Assembly: GCA_030268105.1 (NCBI GenBank)
Contig: BSDZ01000031.1
Span: forward strand, 744,001-808,000
Direction: 5' to 3'
From: Volvox africanus
Lineage: Eukaryota > Chlorophyta > Chlorophyceae > Chlamydomonadales > Volvocaceae
DNA: 64,000 bases
Shown here: positions 10,469-23,488 of the stretch, piece by piece
Position numbering within the stretch: position 1 is the first letter of the stretch
Layout: each line of letters opens with the position of its first letter
Program-made: the position numbers and the translations under genes
The notes under the pieces: model-generated
What the model was told of the DNA's origin: nothing
What the model saw: the letters and a program-made list of their open reading frames with translations, nothing else
Database searches by the model: none

Positions 10469-13400
10469 CATGCCAGACGAAGCAAGGAGACCCCAACACA
10501 GGTTCAGGATGTCCGGTGCAGCAACAGACCGCACCACGCGCCTCAAAACATGTCCCTGAGGGTGTAGAGGACACGCAGCTCGATTTAAATTCTCTTGGCC
10601 ACGTCTGCCACACCTTTCACATAGCGCAAACCTAGCGCTCGTTTTGGACCCAGACGAGGTCCGTTTGGGGCCGCTGCTCGTGTTTGGTTTAAATGTATGG
10701 GCCGGCCATATGGCATTAACCGCTGTAACCGCCCTAAGTATAAAAACACGACGAATTACATTAATATCGACCAGGTCAGGATGTTCATTGGATTTGAGCA
10801 TGAAGTATTATCGGTGTATATGAAAGTATTATCGGTGCAAACGAAGTCGGAGACCGGATGAACACACGAATGTGACACGAGCGCGTACAAGCAACATGTT
10901 GATGCGCTCGGGAGTGAGTTGCCGCGGACCGTCTAATGTCAGCAAATGACAGAGACGTGGACAGGGACGGGGGAAGGCTAACGGGCTCAATGTCGCGCGG
11001 TCTTCATCCATCTTCATTTTGACAGTAAATACTTCGTTTTGTTACCTCGCGTACCGTGCGGTGTCATGACTTGAACCGTTTTAAACCCAATCCACTGTAC
11101 AGATGGGCGGTTGTACATTTGCTTCGGTACCATTGCTTCGGGCGACGTAGGTTATAACCCTCACGAGCAGGAAACGCTCTTTTAAACCACACAGACACCA
11201 ATCGCCAACAAGCAATCATTACCAGCGCTTTATTTATTACTGAAGCTTTGAAACATTTAAGAATTGGTGTGACTGCTTAGTGCGCATTATTACAGGACTC
11301 GAACAGCGCAATATGAAGTTACCTAAAGTTACATTTACATAAATTGGTGAGATTGATAAAATTCGACTAACTCCGACTTTGTGGTTAGTCAGGAAGTGTT
11401 TTTTGCTGTTTTCCGACAGCTCCTGAAACTTGTACAGGATCGGCAGCGGCGGTGAAAACGCCAGCAGCTAACCGCCCACTGCCAACGGCACTGCTACGGC
11501 AAGCCTAGCTTTAAGCAAAACACCGAACCAAGTACACTGGCCTCTGTGTAAAAATAGAATAAAGATTTATCTAATAACACAAGACCAGATATTGTTAAAA
11601 CAACAAGGCCCAGGCCATACGAGGCCGCACGAGGCCGTCCGTGGCCGTCCGTGGATTCCGCACGAAACGGCGCGAAGCCCACCATCGATGCGACTTCAAA
11701 TCGAGGCACCGCTTAGAATAATATAACTTTCTGCCGTACGCAACTCTGGGGAAGGTCCTGAATGATCAATGATTTACACAGCTGAAATGTTGATGACAAG
11801 AACGCGACTCCGCTACGACGTGGCTAAGAGGCGGCTAACGGGTTATTGTGATTTTAGAAGATTTTGGGAAAAATTTTCTGATGAGACAAATTCTCGCAAT
11901 CAAATGACCGGGTTTCAGTATCGCAACACAAGCGGTACTGTAAGTTTTAGTAACGGGTCCGCGCCGGTGGCAAAGTCGCAGGAAGTCGTAGGGGGGCAGG
12001 GAGAAGGAAGCAGGAAACAACCAAATTGTAACCGGACAGCTACAACAGCTCAGGGCACAATAGGGCGGGGGGTATTTGGGCAAAGTGTGAGACTTTGTGT
12101 GTTTGTTTGGCACTTACCCTGGAGCCCACCCGCAAGTAGTTCATTCCGTACGTTGTTGTCTTTACGCTTGGCTTGGCTTGGCATGGCCGAACACTGACCA
12201 CTAAAAGCTAGGGTACTTTACCAGGGTTATGAAGTGGTTAGCGATGATGGCGCACAGCGTACAGCTCAGGACACGTAGGGAGCTTCTTCCGCCCACTGCA
12301 ACTTTCTAGCCGGTGTCGTACACACATGATATTTAAGTCGTCCACGATCTCTTAGGATCCGTGGGGTCTCGTGGAAGGATCCATCGTTGGAGTCAAAATC
12401 TGCATTCCCTAAGTCTGCACCCTCTGGGCACTCATGCATGCAGGCAAGCGTGGCGCCGAAGCACACGGCCTATATCGAGAATTGGAATGATCCGATACCG
12501 GGGCCTTATGTACGGTGGTTCATGGTGGTTCCCGCCGGCGGTGCGCAGTAAACGGAGTGCTACTGATAATCCTTCGAACCCGTTGGGTACCTAATAACCC
12601 CGCAGCAGTAAGGCAGCAAGGAAGCATGGCATCGCACTTTCTTTGTGTGAGGAGGTGCAATCCTCTCCAATATTCCAATATCGGTTCATTCGTTCGATTT
12701 TTACTTAAATGAACTTCACATGTTGGGCAAGACAGTGGAATGTTCGGATGCAGGTCCTTGCAGATGCAGATGCAGATGCAAGTAGTTTGACCAGGTTTTA
12801 AGAGTTTGACTTCGTGGACACCCATATCGTTGATCTCGGCAGATGTTTAAATCCGGATCCGGGCACACTAGGGGCCACCTAGAGTACACAGGATTATGAA
12901 AAGTGTGTATGCAATTCGTCGGACCTGGTGCCAAGGAACCCAGACTATTCGCAGATCCCGAAAGTAAAGCCTCATGTATGTCTTGGCCTGAACTGGTACC
13001 TTCGTGGCCTGCTAGGACCTACTCTGATGTTTGCAGGAGCGAGTTACCCGATGTTACCATAGGTGTTAGTGTAACCAAGTGCATCCTGCCAATAGGTCTT
13101 AAATTGTCTTGAGATGTGCACTAAAATCCTGACGTTTCATGAATTGGACTACCGCTAATCATTTGGCGCGTTCATCTAATCCCTGTTCATGACGTATTAC
13201 TTACCCTTACCAAGAACTTAGTGGGTAGTTCATCATGGCGTAATATAAAGCAGTCTTTGTTCTGCAAACCCTACCTTTCGGCACCTTGAGGCGCAGTCAT
13301 ATTTCTAACGTGCGACAAGCCCGACAGGTTGACCCGTCCAAATCTTTTCGACCTGAGCAATCATAAGCACTAATTATTTCTCGGGTTTACAAATTGTAAG

Positions 13401-13666
13401 AATGAGAGCCAAAAACTGTGCCTCTCTGTCGTAACGTTATTGTTGTACATCCCGTACGCTGAAAGCGGCACAGTTCTTAAAGCTTTCAACGAACTGGTAA
13501 GTAAAGTTCCTTGGTTTTTATTTTTAACTAAGATTTCTGAACCCCAATTGCAGCTGGGGCACATGGCATTTATGGGCACGTTACCGATTTTCACATGAAA
13601 ATGCCCATGTTTTTCCGTTAGTGAAAGTATGAAGATTGGATAACAAATATTACTACGAGCAATGTT
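10469..13666. other. long AT-rich spacer, no gene seen
   Basis: About 3.2 kb with short broken frames on both strands and no family motif. The missing FAD-binding exons of the downstream monooxygenase were looked for here and not found. There are short GGCCG-type direct repeats around 11620-11660. Confidence 0.5.
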
Positions 13667-14104
13667 ATGTCTCGCGTTCTGCTTGTTATCGAGCAGGCGT
13701 CTTGCGTGCCTGACGAGGAACAAGCCGTCATTGCTCGCCTAAAAAACGCTGGATTTGAAGTTATCCCAGCGTTTCATAAAACCGTTTATTTAAATTCTGC
13801 ATCCGTGCAACATTCCGGTGTCCGCGGCGAGGTAGGGCATTTCTTGTCGTACCTTAAGCTGCTCGCCGTCGAGACGATCGACATGGTCCTTAAGAATATT
13901 ATTATTTTTTGTACATTGAAGGTGTCTGCTTCAGAGTCCACGGGAGTGCTGAAGGCCTTGGAAGCATCGACTTGCCAACACGGCGACGACTCCGCCGCTT
14001 GGCACGCCACAATTGAGTTTCCCTCTGGCCTTAATGTTATCGAATTTGTTCATTTTGTTATCATATGCTGTGGTTCCGGAAGCAATGCGGTGAGGGAGTG
14101 TTGA
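13667..14104 (+). CDS. unidentified open frame, 145 codons
   Basis: I do not recognise this frame. It starts 'MSRVLLVIEQASCVPDEEQ' and has helix-like stretches (AVIARLKNAGFEVIPAF, TGVLKALEAS). It has no low-complexity runs, and its base use is more AT-rich than neighbouring exons. It lies 350 bases upstream of the first visible monooxygenase exon on the same strand, but it lacks the G-x-G-x-x-G of an FAD domain, so it is not a good N-terminal exon for that gene. It could be an exon of another gene, a remnant of a mobile element, or chance. Confidence 0.3.
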   Translation: MSRVLLVIEQASCVPDEEQAVIARLKNAGFEVIPAFHKTVYLNSASVQHSGVRGEVGHFLSYLKLLAVETIDMVLKNIIIFCTLKVSASESTGVLKALEASTCQHGDDSAAWHATIEFPSGLNVIEFVHFVIICCGSGSNAVREC

Positions 14105-14340
14105 GCGTGTCCGGAATGTGTCTAGGTGACATACAAGTCGGGTATAAGCACCGGCGGTAGCCACAAAGCCACCAAATGCACTTGGGTTAAAGGACCTGAG
14201 CAATGTCAAAATCTTACAGAAAATCTGTACGTCTCGGTACCGGAGATATTTGGGGCGGGGCGCCTGTATGTACCAGACCACACTGGGTGGCATATGCGAC
14301 CCCAGTCTGGTCTCGGATGAGGTTTCACCATTCATCCATA

Positions 14341-14400
14341 ACTATTGGTGACGTATCGCCATCATTATCATCGCCATTATCATCACCATCATCCTCCATG
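14341..14400. repeat. imperfect (CAT/ATC) trinucleotide tract
   Basis: About 60 bases of imperfect catcat/atcacc units directly before the first visible monooxygenase exon. Confidence 0.6.
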
Positions 14401-14459
14401 GCACAATGATGATGGCACACCCTCACCGGGGCCCTAACTGTTGTCACCCAAATCTTTAG

Positions 14460-17400
14460 GGCACACTCGGGGCGCCGCCAGCCGCTCAGCGGCATGTGCG
14501 CATTGTCAGCTCGGAGACGCTGCGGGGAAAGCAGGTCGTCGTGGTCGGCGATGGTGGGTTCTACGACTGGGATGTTACCTGCTTGGCACACAGCGATTTA
14601 TCCCACCTGACCAGCTCAACGGGGAAGAGGACACCGGCAGTCGGAGACGATTGGCCAAAAAAGTGGTAGCACATGCAGTCCTGCATTATTACCTCCCTGC
14701 CCTCAGTCTCTGTACTTAGGGTACTTAGCAAAACCATCTCCACCTGTCCTTGCCATCGCCCCCGCCCTCCTCGCTGATTTGTTTCTGCCCGCGTCAAATT
14801 TAAGACGTGTCACAATTTTGCAGAACATCTCATGGGCATTCTGATCAGAGCGTACCTCTCTATCTCTTTTTTTTGCACACCATTTGTTACACCATGTTTT
14901 GCCGCCCGGAACCTGTCAGGGTGTGAAGCCTGGGACACAGCTTGCGCGATTTCACTGCTCAAGGAGGGCCGTGACGTGCAGCTCATGCTGACGGCAAACC
15001 CGGCCACCTCTGACGGGCCACGTCGATCGCAATACTACACCAGCCCCGGGACCAATCTTACCAGAGGTACTACAGCCGCCGCTGCAGCCCCTTCTACAGC
15101 AGCCGCCACCGGTACGGCCACTGAGGTCATGGGAGCGGAGCTTCTGGATGAGGCTCGTCGTCGTGCACTGCAGGCGGCGCTTCAGCCGCACTACACGCTG
15201 CCAGCCCCTGGGCCCCTTGGCAGGGCGCTGCGTGCCCCCACCAAGCGGCGATTCTGGGCGTACGTCAAGGGCAAGGCGGAGCGGGCAGCTCGGAGAATCG
15301 AAAACCATGGAGGAGATGAAAACTCGGGAAGCCAACATCTGTCAAGACCAACTATGATTCGAGAGGCATCTGTTGGTCGGGTTCCGGCCCTTTTTGCAGC
15401 CTCTACCCCCTCTGACGCACACCTGGTGGTATGGGCTCCCAGCCTCAGAGACCCAGAGGTCATGCCCTTCCTGGGTCAGCATCTCAAGAACGTTTTGCTG
15501 CACGGCTCTGACTCACCTTGGGCAGTGCGGGAACAGAGAGGCGTTGAAAGCGGCAGGGGCCGTGAGGGCGTTTTTGCTGGCGAGAAGGCTGAAAAAAGTT
15601 GGTGGGATTCGGGGCCCCTGCTGCTGTACCGTGGTATGGTACATCCGGACGTCCCGGGGCTGCTGTTCCTGGGACTGCAGGTGAGGCCTGAGGGCGCCTA
15701 CCAAGGGCGGGGCGTAACGAAGGGGGGAAGATGATGATAAGATGCTGAAAGAGGGAGAAGGGGTTCTTTGAGTACTACGTCATGGGTCTGAATCTGGAGC
15801 TGTATTTCGCGCTCCTTCAAATGTCGCATTTTGGCTTCCAATACACAGCTGACACGAGAACTGCAGCAATCCGCAATCGCAAGAACCACCACGGCCTCTG
15901 TATGCCGCTTGTTAATGTTCATGATAGTCTTCGTATGTGTACGACCTGTCCTTACCCTTCGTCGCTCTACAGTTCACATATCCACCATCCCCATCGTACG
16001 CCCACTATTGCCCTCACCCTACGCTCCATGCCACCCGCCATGCAGTCCCATCTCGCCACCAGCCCGGGGTTTTCGGAGCTACAAATCCAATGGATGCTGG
16101 CTCTCCTGCTCCGAAAGCTGACACTGCCACCAGCTGCCACCATGCGCGCCGACATTGCCCGCCAGAGGGCATGGTGCGCGGCCTCCCTGGCTCACCCCCT
16201 CATGTCGACCCGTGGGTCATTGGCTCGCACTCAGGAGCACCATAACGTCCAACAGCTGCTCGCGGATCTAAACGGACTGAAGCGGGAGACTAACATGGCA
16301 TCTAGTCCAGTGCCACCTCCCGAAGTTTACATGGGAAAAAACATATCCCATGCGAGATTTGACCCTGGACCATCAGAACCTCAACTGTCTTTGGAAAAGG
16401 GTTATGCACAATTTGTATTTCAACAGGGCATGAAATCAGATGCATCCAACATAACAGGTAGTTCCCGGTCTCTGGGCGCCCACCTACTTCAGGATCGCAG
16501 TTCTAGCGACATGATGGGTCTTGGCCAGCCAGAAACAATAATGGTAAACTCAAATGCAAATGAAAAAAAGGAAGACGGAGTGAGTCAGCTTTCCAATAAT
16601 CGCGTTCCAAACAGTTATCGATCGCGGCTGTTCTCCAGCAGTGGCTCCGGAACCCAGCACCGAAGAGGGCCACTGTCGATGCTGCGTCGGCATTTAGGAG
16701 CATCTCTTGCCGCAGAAAACAGGTTCGGCAGAGCCAGTAGCCCAGGTGCCGTGCTGGCGGGAAGCGGCTGTCGCAGCAGCTTGAGTCAGGTGACGGTAGC
16801 AGCCGGATGTAGCAGCGTTGCAGCAGAGCCCGTCCCGTATCGTCCCGACCTTGGTGTCCCTGAGGTGCCGGCGGCCAAGGAGGAGACAATCCAGGGAAGC
16901 CGCCGGGTCTCCCTGCCAGGCTTCCGTGCCATACGTCAAGTAAGACACATCTGCGTGCCTTTCCTCTGTTGCCCAGCTTATGCACCGGCCCATCACCCCC
17001 ACATCTACCTAACGGGGCAAAACTTGCCTCGAAGGTTGATATCGACATTGCCGCATGACATTCGCCATCTAATATTTAATATTCATGTTATTTGTTCGTT
17101 TTCTTTATGTCTGCTGTGCGTACCTCACAGCTCTCCCCCCCTCTCTCCCTCTCTCCCTCTCTCCCTCTCTCCCTCTCTCCCTCTCTCCCTCTCTCCCTCT
17201 CTCCCTCTCTCCCTCTCTCCCTCTCTCCCTCTCTCCCTCTCTCCCTCTCCGCAAGTTTAGCCTCAAGCAGCTTACTCCCCGGGATGTCCCGAACCCATCT
17301 GTCTCCCCCTGTGATCGCATTCACATGTCCACAACTCACTACACTCACCCTCTCCCTTACCGCTATCCCGCCCAACTGGACACAGGCTCTAACGGACCTC

Positions 17401-20400
17401 AGACCTGGCGGCCGCCTCACCTCCCAAGGCCGCCGCAGCACTGGATGTGGGGCCTATGCCCGCGACAGCCTCATGGTGGTGCAATCGTCACCCGTGGCTA
17501 TCTTGTATAACATCCTGCATCAGGACACGGCCATATCGGGGGACGAGGACGTTCCGGCACGCCTAGCAACGGCGGCGGCGGCGGCGGCGGCGGCGGCTGA
17601 CGGGATGGCCATGGCGATGGACGTATCACCACCGTCGGGCAAGGGCCGCCTCCCGCCGTCGGGGCCCAGAATTGGTGGCGGAGTGAATGATAATCCGGAG
17701 GACATTTACAACTCGGACATCGTTCATCAATCTTCCAGAATAACGGGCCAGAAGACCATCTTGGGCAGTAGCGCTGACGCGGGGTTTGCCTCCGGCAGTG
17801 GCGGTGGCTCCGAACACGTCCTCATGCACCCAGTTGCTGTGAAGGGCAGCACTCCAGAGTATGCCGGCTGCATTGGAGGTTTGGTGCGTGGTGGGAACAG
17901 CAGCGGGGACGGTGGCGGTCTCGCCGCTGGAACGCGGGGCATCAATGTGCAAGCCAATGTCGGGGTCGAGGGCGACTCGACGTCGGCCACCAGGGACCGG
18001 AGCTCTGAGCCTGCCACCAGCCAAAATGAGCTCCTTACCGCCGCCGGCGCTCGTACAGATTCAACATTGAATACGGGTAACGACCCCACGCAGGCAGTTA
18101 AGGAGGGAGGGTTCGGCCCAGACGGCTGTCACGAGCTCACGTCTGCGTCAGCGGGGACTGCGAGGGGGCCGGCCTTCACGGATGATGATGCGGCGTCAGC
18201 GTCTGCGTCAGCGTCTGCGTCAGCGTCGGGATCGGCAGCTGTGCCGTATAACGGATGCTTTGGTCCATCCGGGCGTATGATGATGAAGGCAAGTGCGTCA
18301 GGCAGCGAGGCGGGGGAGGTGAGGGCAACGTGGCCATGTCAGCACTCCCCGGGCAAAGGTGCCGCAGAGTCGGCGGTGGTAGCGGCAGCGGCAGCGACGG
18401 CAATGAAGATAGGGGCACTTGGGTTGGCGTTCCCCCAGCCTCTGCCTGTGGTTCAGGAAGTACACGAGAGCGGCAGCTTCTCGCACGACGCCGCCAGCCG
18501 TGAGGCATCCATCAAAGGGAGGGACGATGGCCAAGGCAATTGGATTAACGGCAACAATGGTGGTTTCAGAGCGCTTGGCGATGACAGTGAGACCGATAAA
18601 GCTGGTACTGGGAATAAGCCCGGCGGCGTTGGAAGCTCGTACAATACTGATCCTCTTGAAGAATTTTCGTACGGCGTGCACTCCTGCCATCCAGATCTCA
18701 GATCTGTTCCGTTGCCTCAACTGCAATTGCCTGAGAATGGTTCCGGTGCTAGCGTGTGCTGTAGCGGACGTGCGGGTGACATATCGAGAAGGGACTCAAT
18801 CGGACAAACACAGCTTCTGCAGCATTTGCCCGTTGCCCCCAATCCTGCTCTTTACGTGCAACAAAGCAGTACAGAAGCTGCTGTACGAGATGGTCAGATA
18901 CCGTACGACAGGCCTAGTGCGCTGTACAACAGCACGCCGCTGCCGGTCTTCAACACCTACGGCCCTCGGATGACCCATGGGTCATTGGGGGCGACGATGG
19001 AGTCGGACCTAGAACGGATTGCCTCATGGGTCCATGTTGGTAATAGTAACAGTTCAAATCCAACTTCACCGACGGAACTTGGTACGATTCCGGATCCGAA
19101 ACAGTTAGCAACGGTTTTCTCAACAACCGCCGCCATCGACATGCAGATCCGGACCGTCGTCGGCCCGCAGCTCAACTCTATCGAGCTTGCCTCGCAGCAC
19201 CCGTCACTATCAAATTCAAATTCAAATTCAAATTCACCGCGCCAATCCGACGGCGTCGCGGCGGCGAATGGGCAACCCATGGGTCCGCACAGCATAGGCC
19301 GCAGCAGTCGGTTCTTCTCCATGCTCGACCGCGCCACGCCGCCAGTGCGTCGTTACCCCTTCACCAACTTCTCCTCCTCCCAGCAAATGCAAAACGAGGG
19401 CACCCCGGTTGCGAGAGATGAGGGGACTGATACCGATGCAGGTGCCATGGGTGTGATGCAGGCTCAGATCGCGGCACTGCGCGCCCACCTTTTGAATCCC
19501 AATGCAAACCCCTTTCCCGACATCCTCGGCGGCGGCGGCGGCGCCGGGGTCGGCGGGGCCGGGGGAGGCCTACTCGGCAGTACCCCTAGCCATCACCTCC
19601 CAAAACATGGGCGCAGTAGCGGTCGCCACGGGCGATACCAGCTGCCTAATGTCAGGGCGGCGATTGTCCGAGTTCGAGACGCCGCCGCAGCAGCAGCATC
19701 GGGGACCACAAATCGTCAAGAAGTCGCGGCCGCCGCCGCCACCGCCGCCGCCACTGGCGGTGCCTTCGGCACCGCACCGCGGACGTCACCGCCTCCTGCT
19801 ACAGACTCCTCCTCCACCACCGCGCCAGCGGCAAAAGGCAACCTGAGTCCTCGTAGCGTTGCCGCATCCGTCGTGGCCCATATGAGCAGGCGGCATCTCA
19901 GCGGCGGGAATACGGCATTTCAGGAGAGTGCGCCGCCGCAAACGCTGCAAGACGACCCGTCGGCGACCGCCGCCGCCGATGCCACAGCCCGCGTAACTCC
20001 TGCCACTGCCGCCACTGCCGCCACTGCCGCCACTGCTGCTCCTTGTGTGTTCTTTACGGAGCCTCAGTCTTTAATGAATGTCGCCAAAACCGTGAGGTAC
20101 GGCAACGGTATCGGTCGGCCCTACTCCGCCGGCGCGCAGCCAGCACTGGCCCTGGGGTCCACTGCCTTCTCCTCAATGGGGTCGAAAGGGTCTCAACCCG
20201 TGCTGCTGCGGCACAGCGTGACGCTGCAGGCCAGCGGCGACGGCGGCGGCAGCGGCGGCAGTTTGCATCAGCAATACTGTCGCCATCATGAGTGGAGCCA
20301 GCACCAGCACCTCTATTATCACCCACAAGACCAGCACCCTCAGCAGCCGCAATCACCTGCCGTCCTGGAACCCATTGGGGAAGTCAAGCAGGCTGGCGAT

Positions 20401-23400
20401 GGCAGCAGCGACGGCATTTCCAGTACTGGAGGTAGCGCGACGGCTGGTCAGCAGTCGCTGGCAGCATCGGGCCCTAACACCTCCCCTCCTCATCTCACCC
20501 CTAATCGGAACCCCGTTGCGCCCTCCACGGCCGCCTCCGTGCTATCGTTTTTGAAGACCGCACTGTTGTCATCTAACCGGTCTGCGAGCACATCTGATTT
20601 CCGGCAAACAACAACGGGCGGTGCCAGCGGCGGCGGAACCACTGCGGAGCGCACTGACGAAAAACGCTTCTTGACCGCCAGTAGCCCATCCGGCGGCGGC
20701 GGCGCCGCCGCCGCCGTCCCCAATTTCTCTGCCGCCAGTAGCCCCCCTGAGCCTCTGCAAGGCCATGCCGTCGCTACTCCCCCCACCATCGCTGCCAGGC
20801 GAATCTCCATCCCGCAGACCTCCTCGCTTGGAGAACTTTGCACCACGACGAGTCTTACGACGACGCCAGTGACCCCGGTGTCCATCACTGCCGCCGCAAC
20901 CGCCGCTGGTGTCGTATCCGGGGCCGCCACCGCCGCCGCCACCGCCGCTGCCGGCAGTACGGGTAACACAGCCCAAATATACGGACTTACGGAAACATCC
21001 ACCTCCACGTTCGGCAATGCCGCTCTTGTCAGTCCCAGTACTGCTACGGCCGCCGCGGACTATTTCACCCTGCAACATCAGCACAATTTCGAGATACGGG
21101 GGACAGTGATAACTTTACCGGTGACGTTGACGCCGCCAGGAGTCTTTGGCCGCCGGCAAAAAGGTTCAGCATTGCCGCCGTCCCGACGGACAAGCATGGA
21201 TGGGGGCGACAGAGGCGCTCATTGCCTCCACACCACCGCAAGCACCTACGACGGCCGCCTCTCCCTGCCGCTCGCTAAACTGCGGTCTTGTGGTAACGAG
21301 CTTGACGCCCAGGGCCGCCACAGTAATAACAACATGAACAACAACTACCACTTTTACTACTGCAACCCTCTGCCGCGTGAGTCCGCAGCAGATGCTGGCC
21401 GCCAACCAGACGGCGGCGGCGGCGGCGGCGGTAGGAACCTTGAGAATGTTTACATTAGCAGCAGCGGCGGCGGCGGCGGCGGCGGGGATCCTGCCCGAAG
21501 GATAGTCTCGCACCAGTCCTGGGGACACGCCCGCCACAACGCACAGCAGCACCTGGCTGCGCTGTCTTCTGGTGCCGGGCGTCACCCAACCCGCACTAAT
21601 ACCGGCACTACAACCGGGACGGTAGCTTCTGCAAGCTTTGCAGAGCACCCAGCGGCGGCGGCGGCGGCTGCGCTACCGATAGCGGCGGCGGGTAAGGCGG
21701 CGAAGGTGCCACCGCCGCTGCTCTTTAGCGGCTCACCTCCGAACAGCAGCAGCTGCCGTGGCGGTGGCTGTGATGCGGAAGTCGGCAGCAATAGCAGTCC
21801 CGGGGGTCTTTGGCGTCGCAGCCGACTAAGCAACTGCGGCACGGCGGGTTTCGGAGCCAGTGGCGGTCCCTCCCCTGGTGCCGGAACGCCGGCTTCCTCG
21901 ACTGCCGGCGGGGGCATCATGAGGGGGTTTCGGTCGCGTAGGGCCAACGCATTTGCCAGTGGGGGCGGTGGAGGGGTATGGAGAGGAGGACAGGGTGATA
22001 GCAATGAGCATCTAGGTAACCTTCTTGGACGGGCAGCTGACGCTGCTGCCGTACCGTACAGTAAATCGAGCCAACTCGAGAAGGTGGCACTTCATCGTAG
22101 TGTGCTACATGGTGGCAGCGGCAGTGGTGGTGGAGGCGGCGAGTTTGACTTTGACGGCGGCCTGCGTACGGCAGATCGGCTTGGTGGTGGCGGCAGCACG
22201 GCGAGAGATGCGATAATGGGGCTGTCGTCCATGCTGGGAGTGCAGGTGGGCTATTGCGACGGCAGTAATGATGGCGACAGTGACAGCGACGGCGACGGCG
22301 ACAATGCATACATCAGTGATAGAGGTGGTGGCGGCAGCGGTGGCGGTGGCGGCGGCGACAGCGGTGGCGATGCCGGCGGCGACAGCGGCCAAAGCGCGCT
22401 CGAGATGTTGGATGAGTCCAATATCACCCTAGCAGGTATCATTTGTGCCAGGTGAGGTTTTGAGGCACCAAGGCAGGCAGATGACGGAGCGTCATCCAGG
22501 TGGGTATGTGACGGACCTGTCAGCAGATGGGGCAATCCGGTAAGGGACTAAAATGTAACGACAGGAAGAATCACATCAGGAGTTTTAGCGAAGAACGCCT
22601 CTCAACTTCCTTATTTGTGTATGTATGCACAGCGCTGCTGCCAATGTCATGACTGCTGCTACTGCTACCGTTGCTCTCTTGGATCCGTTTTCAGTTGTGT
22701 GATTTACTTACTGGTACGATTTAGTCACACAACGTTATCGCATCTCACGCATTCTCTTCCTGCAGAGCGGGTATTTCAGCCGCTACCGCAGATATCGCAG
22801 AACCTTTGACAATGATGTCACCTGCGGTGCCGCTGCCGCTGGCAGCTCCGCCCCAGCTTCGGGCCTCCACCCCGTCGACTGACCGCACTACGCCTGGCGG
22901 CGGCTTTACATGCGACAACACTGCAAGTGCCACCGCCAGTGATGCCGCGACTATCGGCTTTCCTTTCCAGCAACGGCACTGGCAGCAGCAACAGCAGCAA
23001 GCTTATGCAACCAACTTTGATTATATGGCACCCGGCGTCAGCGCTCCGCTGCCTGGGAAAATGAATGCAGAGCTACACCCTTCACCGTACACTTCATCGG
23101 CAGGGGTGCAGCAGCTCGCAACTAACAGTGCTCGGCTTCCTGTGCCCCTCGTCCGCTCATCGCTTAAGGGCAGTGGGCGGCTGCTGCCGGTGATGCCGGA
23201 GCATCTGGCGGAGGCAGAGGTTGAGGCTCGGACAGCGGCGATGGCCTTGCCTGGTCGCCGCAGCCCCGCTTGGGTGATTCGCCGAATCAATGAGGCGAAG
23301 CAGGAGAAGTTGGTCAGCGAGGTGCGTTAGTGCAGCCTGTTGAGCTGTTTTAGGTGGGCGCTCCGGAACAATTGCGGCGTGAAAGTCTAGACGCATGAGC

Positions 23401-23488
23401 GGCCGATTTGCATACGTCTCTTTGCCTATATTTTTATACTTGCAAATTGCAGGTTCTGCGCGAAATTAACTTGTTTTTTGTTGTCTAG
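14460..23488 (+). CDS. flavin-containing-monooxygenase-like protein with giant low-complexity C-terminal tail (5' end not found)
   Basis: Exons: 14460-14553, 14920-15680, 16046-16939, 17386-22451, 22766-23321, 23453-23488 (TAG). All phases agree, giving about 2,468 visible codons. 'LRGKQVVVVGDG' plus 'CEAWDTACAISLLKEG' across the first junction is the NADPH-binding G-x-G-x-x-A motif of FMO-type enzymes. 'YRGMVHPDVPGLLFLGLQ' and 'SELQIQWMLALLLRKLTLP' with 'MRADIARQRAW' and 'LAHPLMSTRGSLA' are the FMO C-terminal pattern. The N-terminal FAD-binding G-x-G-x-x-G exons are not visible upstream. The exon holding the FMO end (16046-16939) stays open for a further 220 codons of Ser-rich sequence. The next exon is 1,688 codons of Ala/Gly/Ser/Thr/Gln-rich sequence with no domain I can name. 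The 17386 acceptor could instead be 17131, which would make the CTCTCCCT array coding. The last exon adds only 'VLREINLFFVV'; exon 24309 is an alternative in the same phase. Confidence 0.75.
17131..17253. repeat. (CTCTCCCT)n tandem array
   Basis: An eight-base pyrimidine unit is repeated about 14 times. In the plus frame it would read as a Ser/Leu/Pro eight-residue repeat. It is more likely the polypyrimidine tract of the intron ending at 17385, but an in-phase acceptor at 17130 leaves a coding role possible. Confidence 0.9.

Noticed and set aside
13667..14104. N-terminal FAD exon of the downstream monooxygenase
   Set aside because: It starts with a beta-strand-like segment but lacks G-x-G-x-x-G, and no junction to 14460 was found that makes an FMO-like join.
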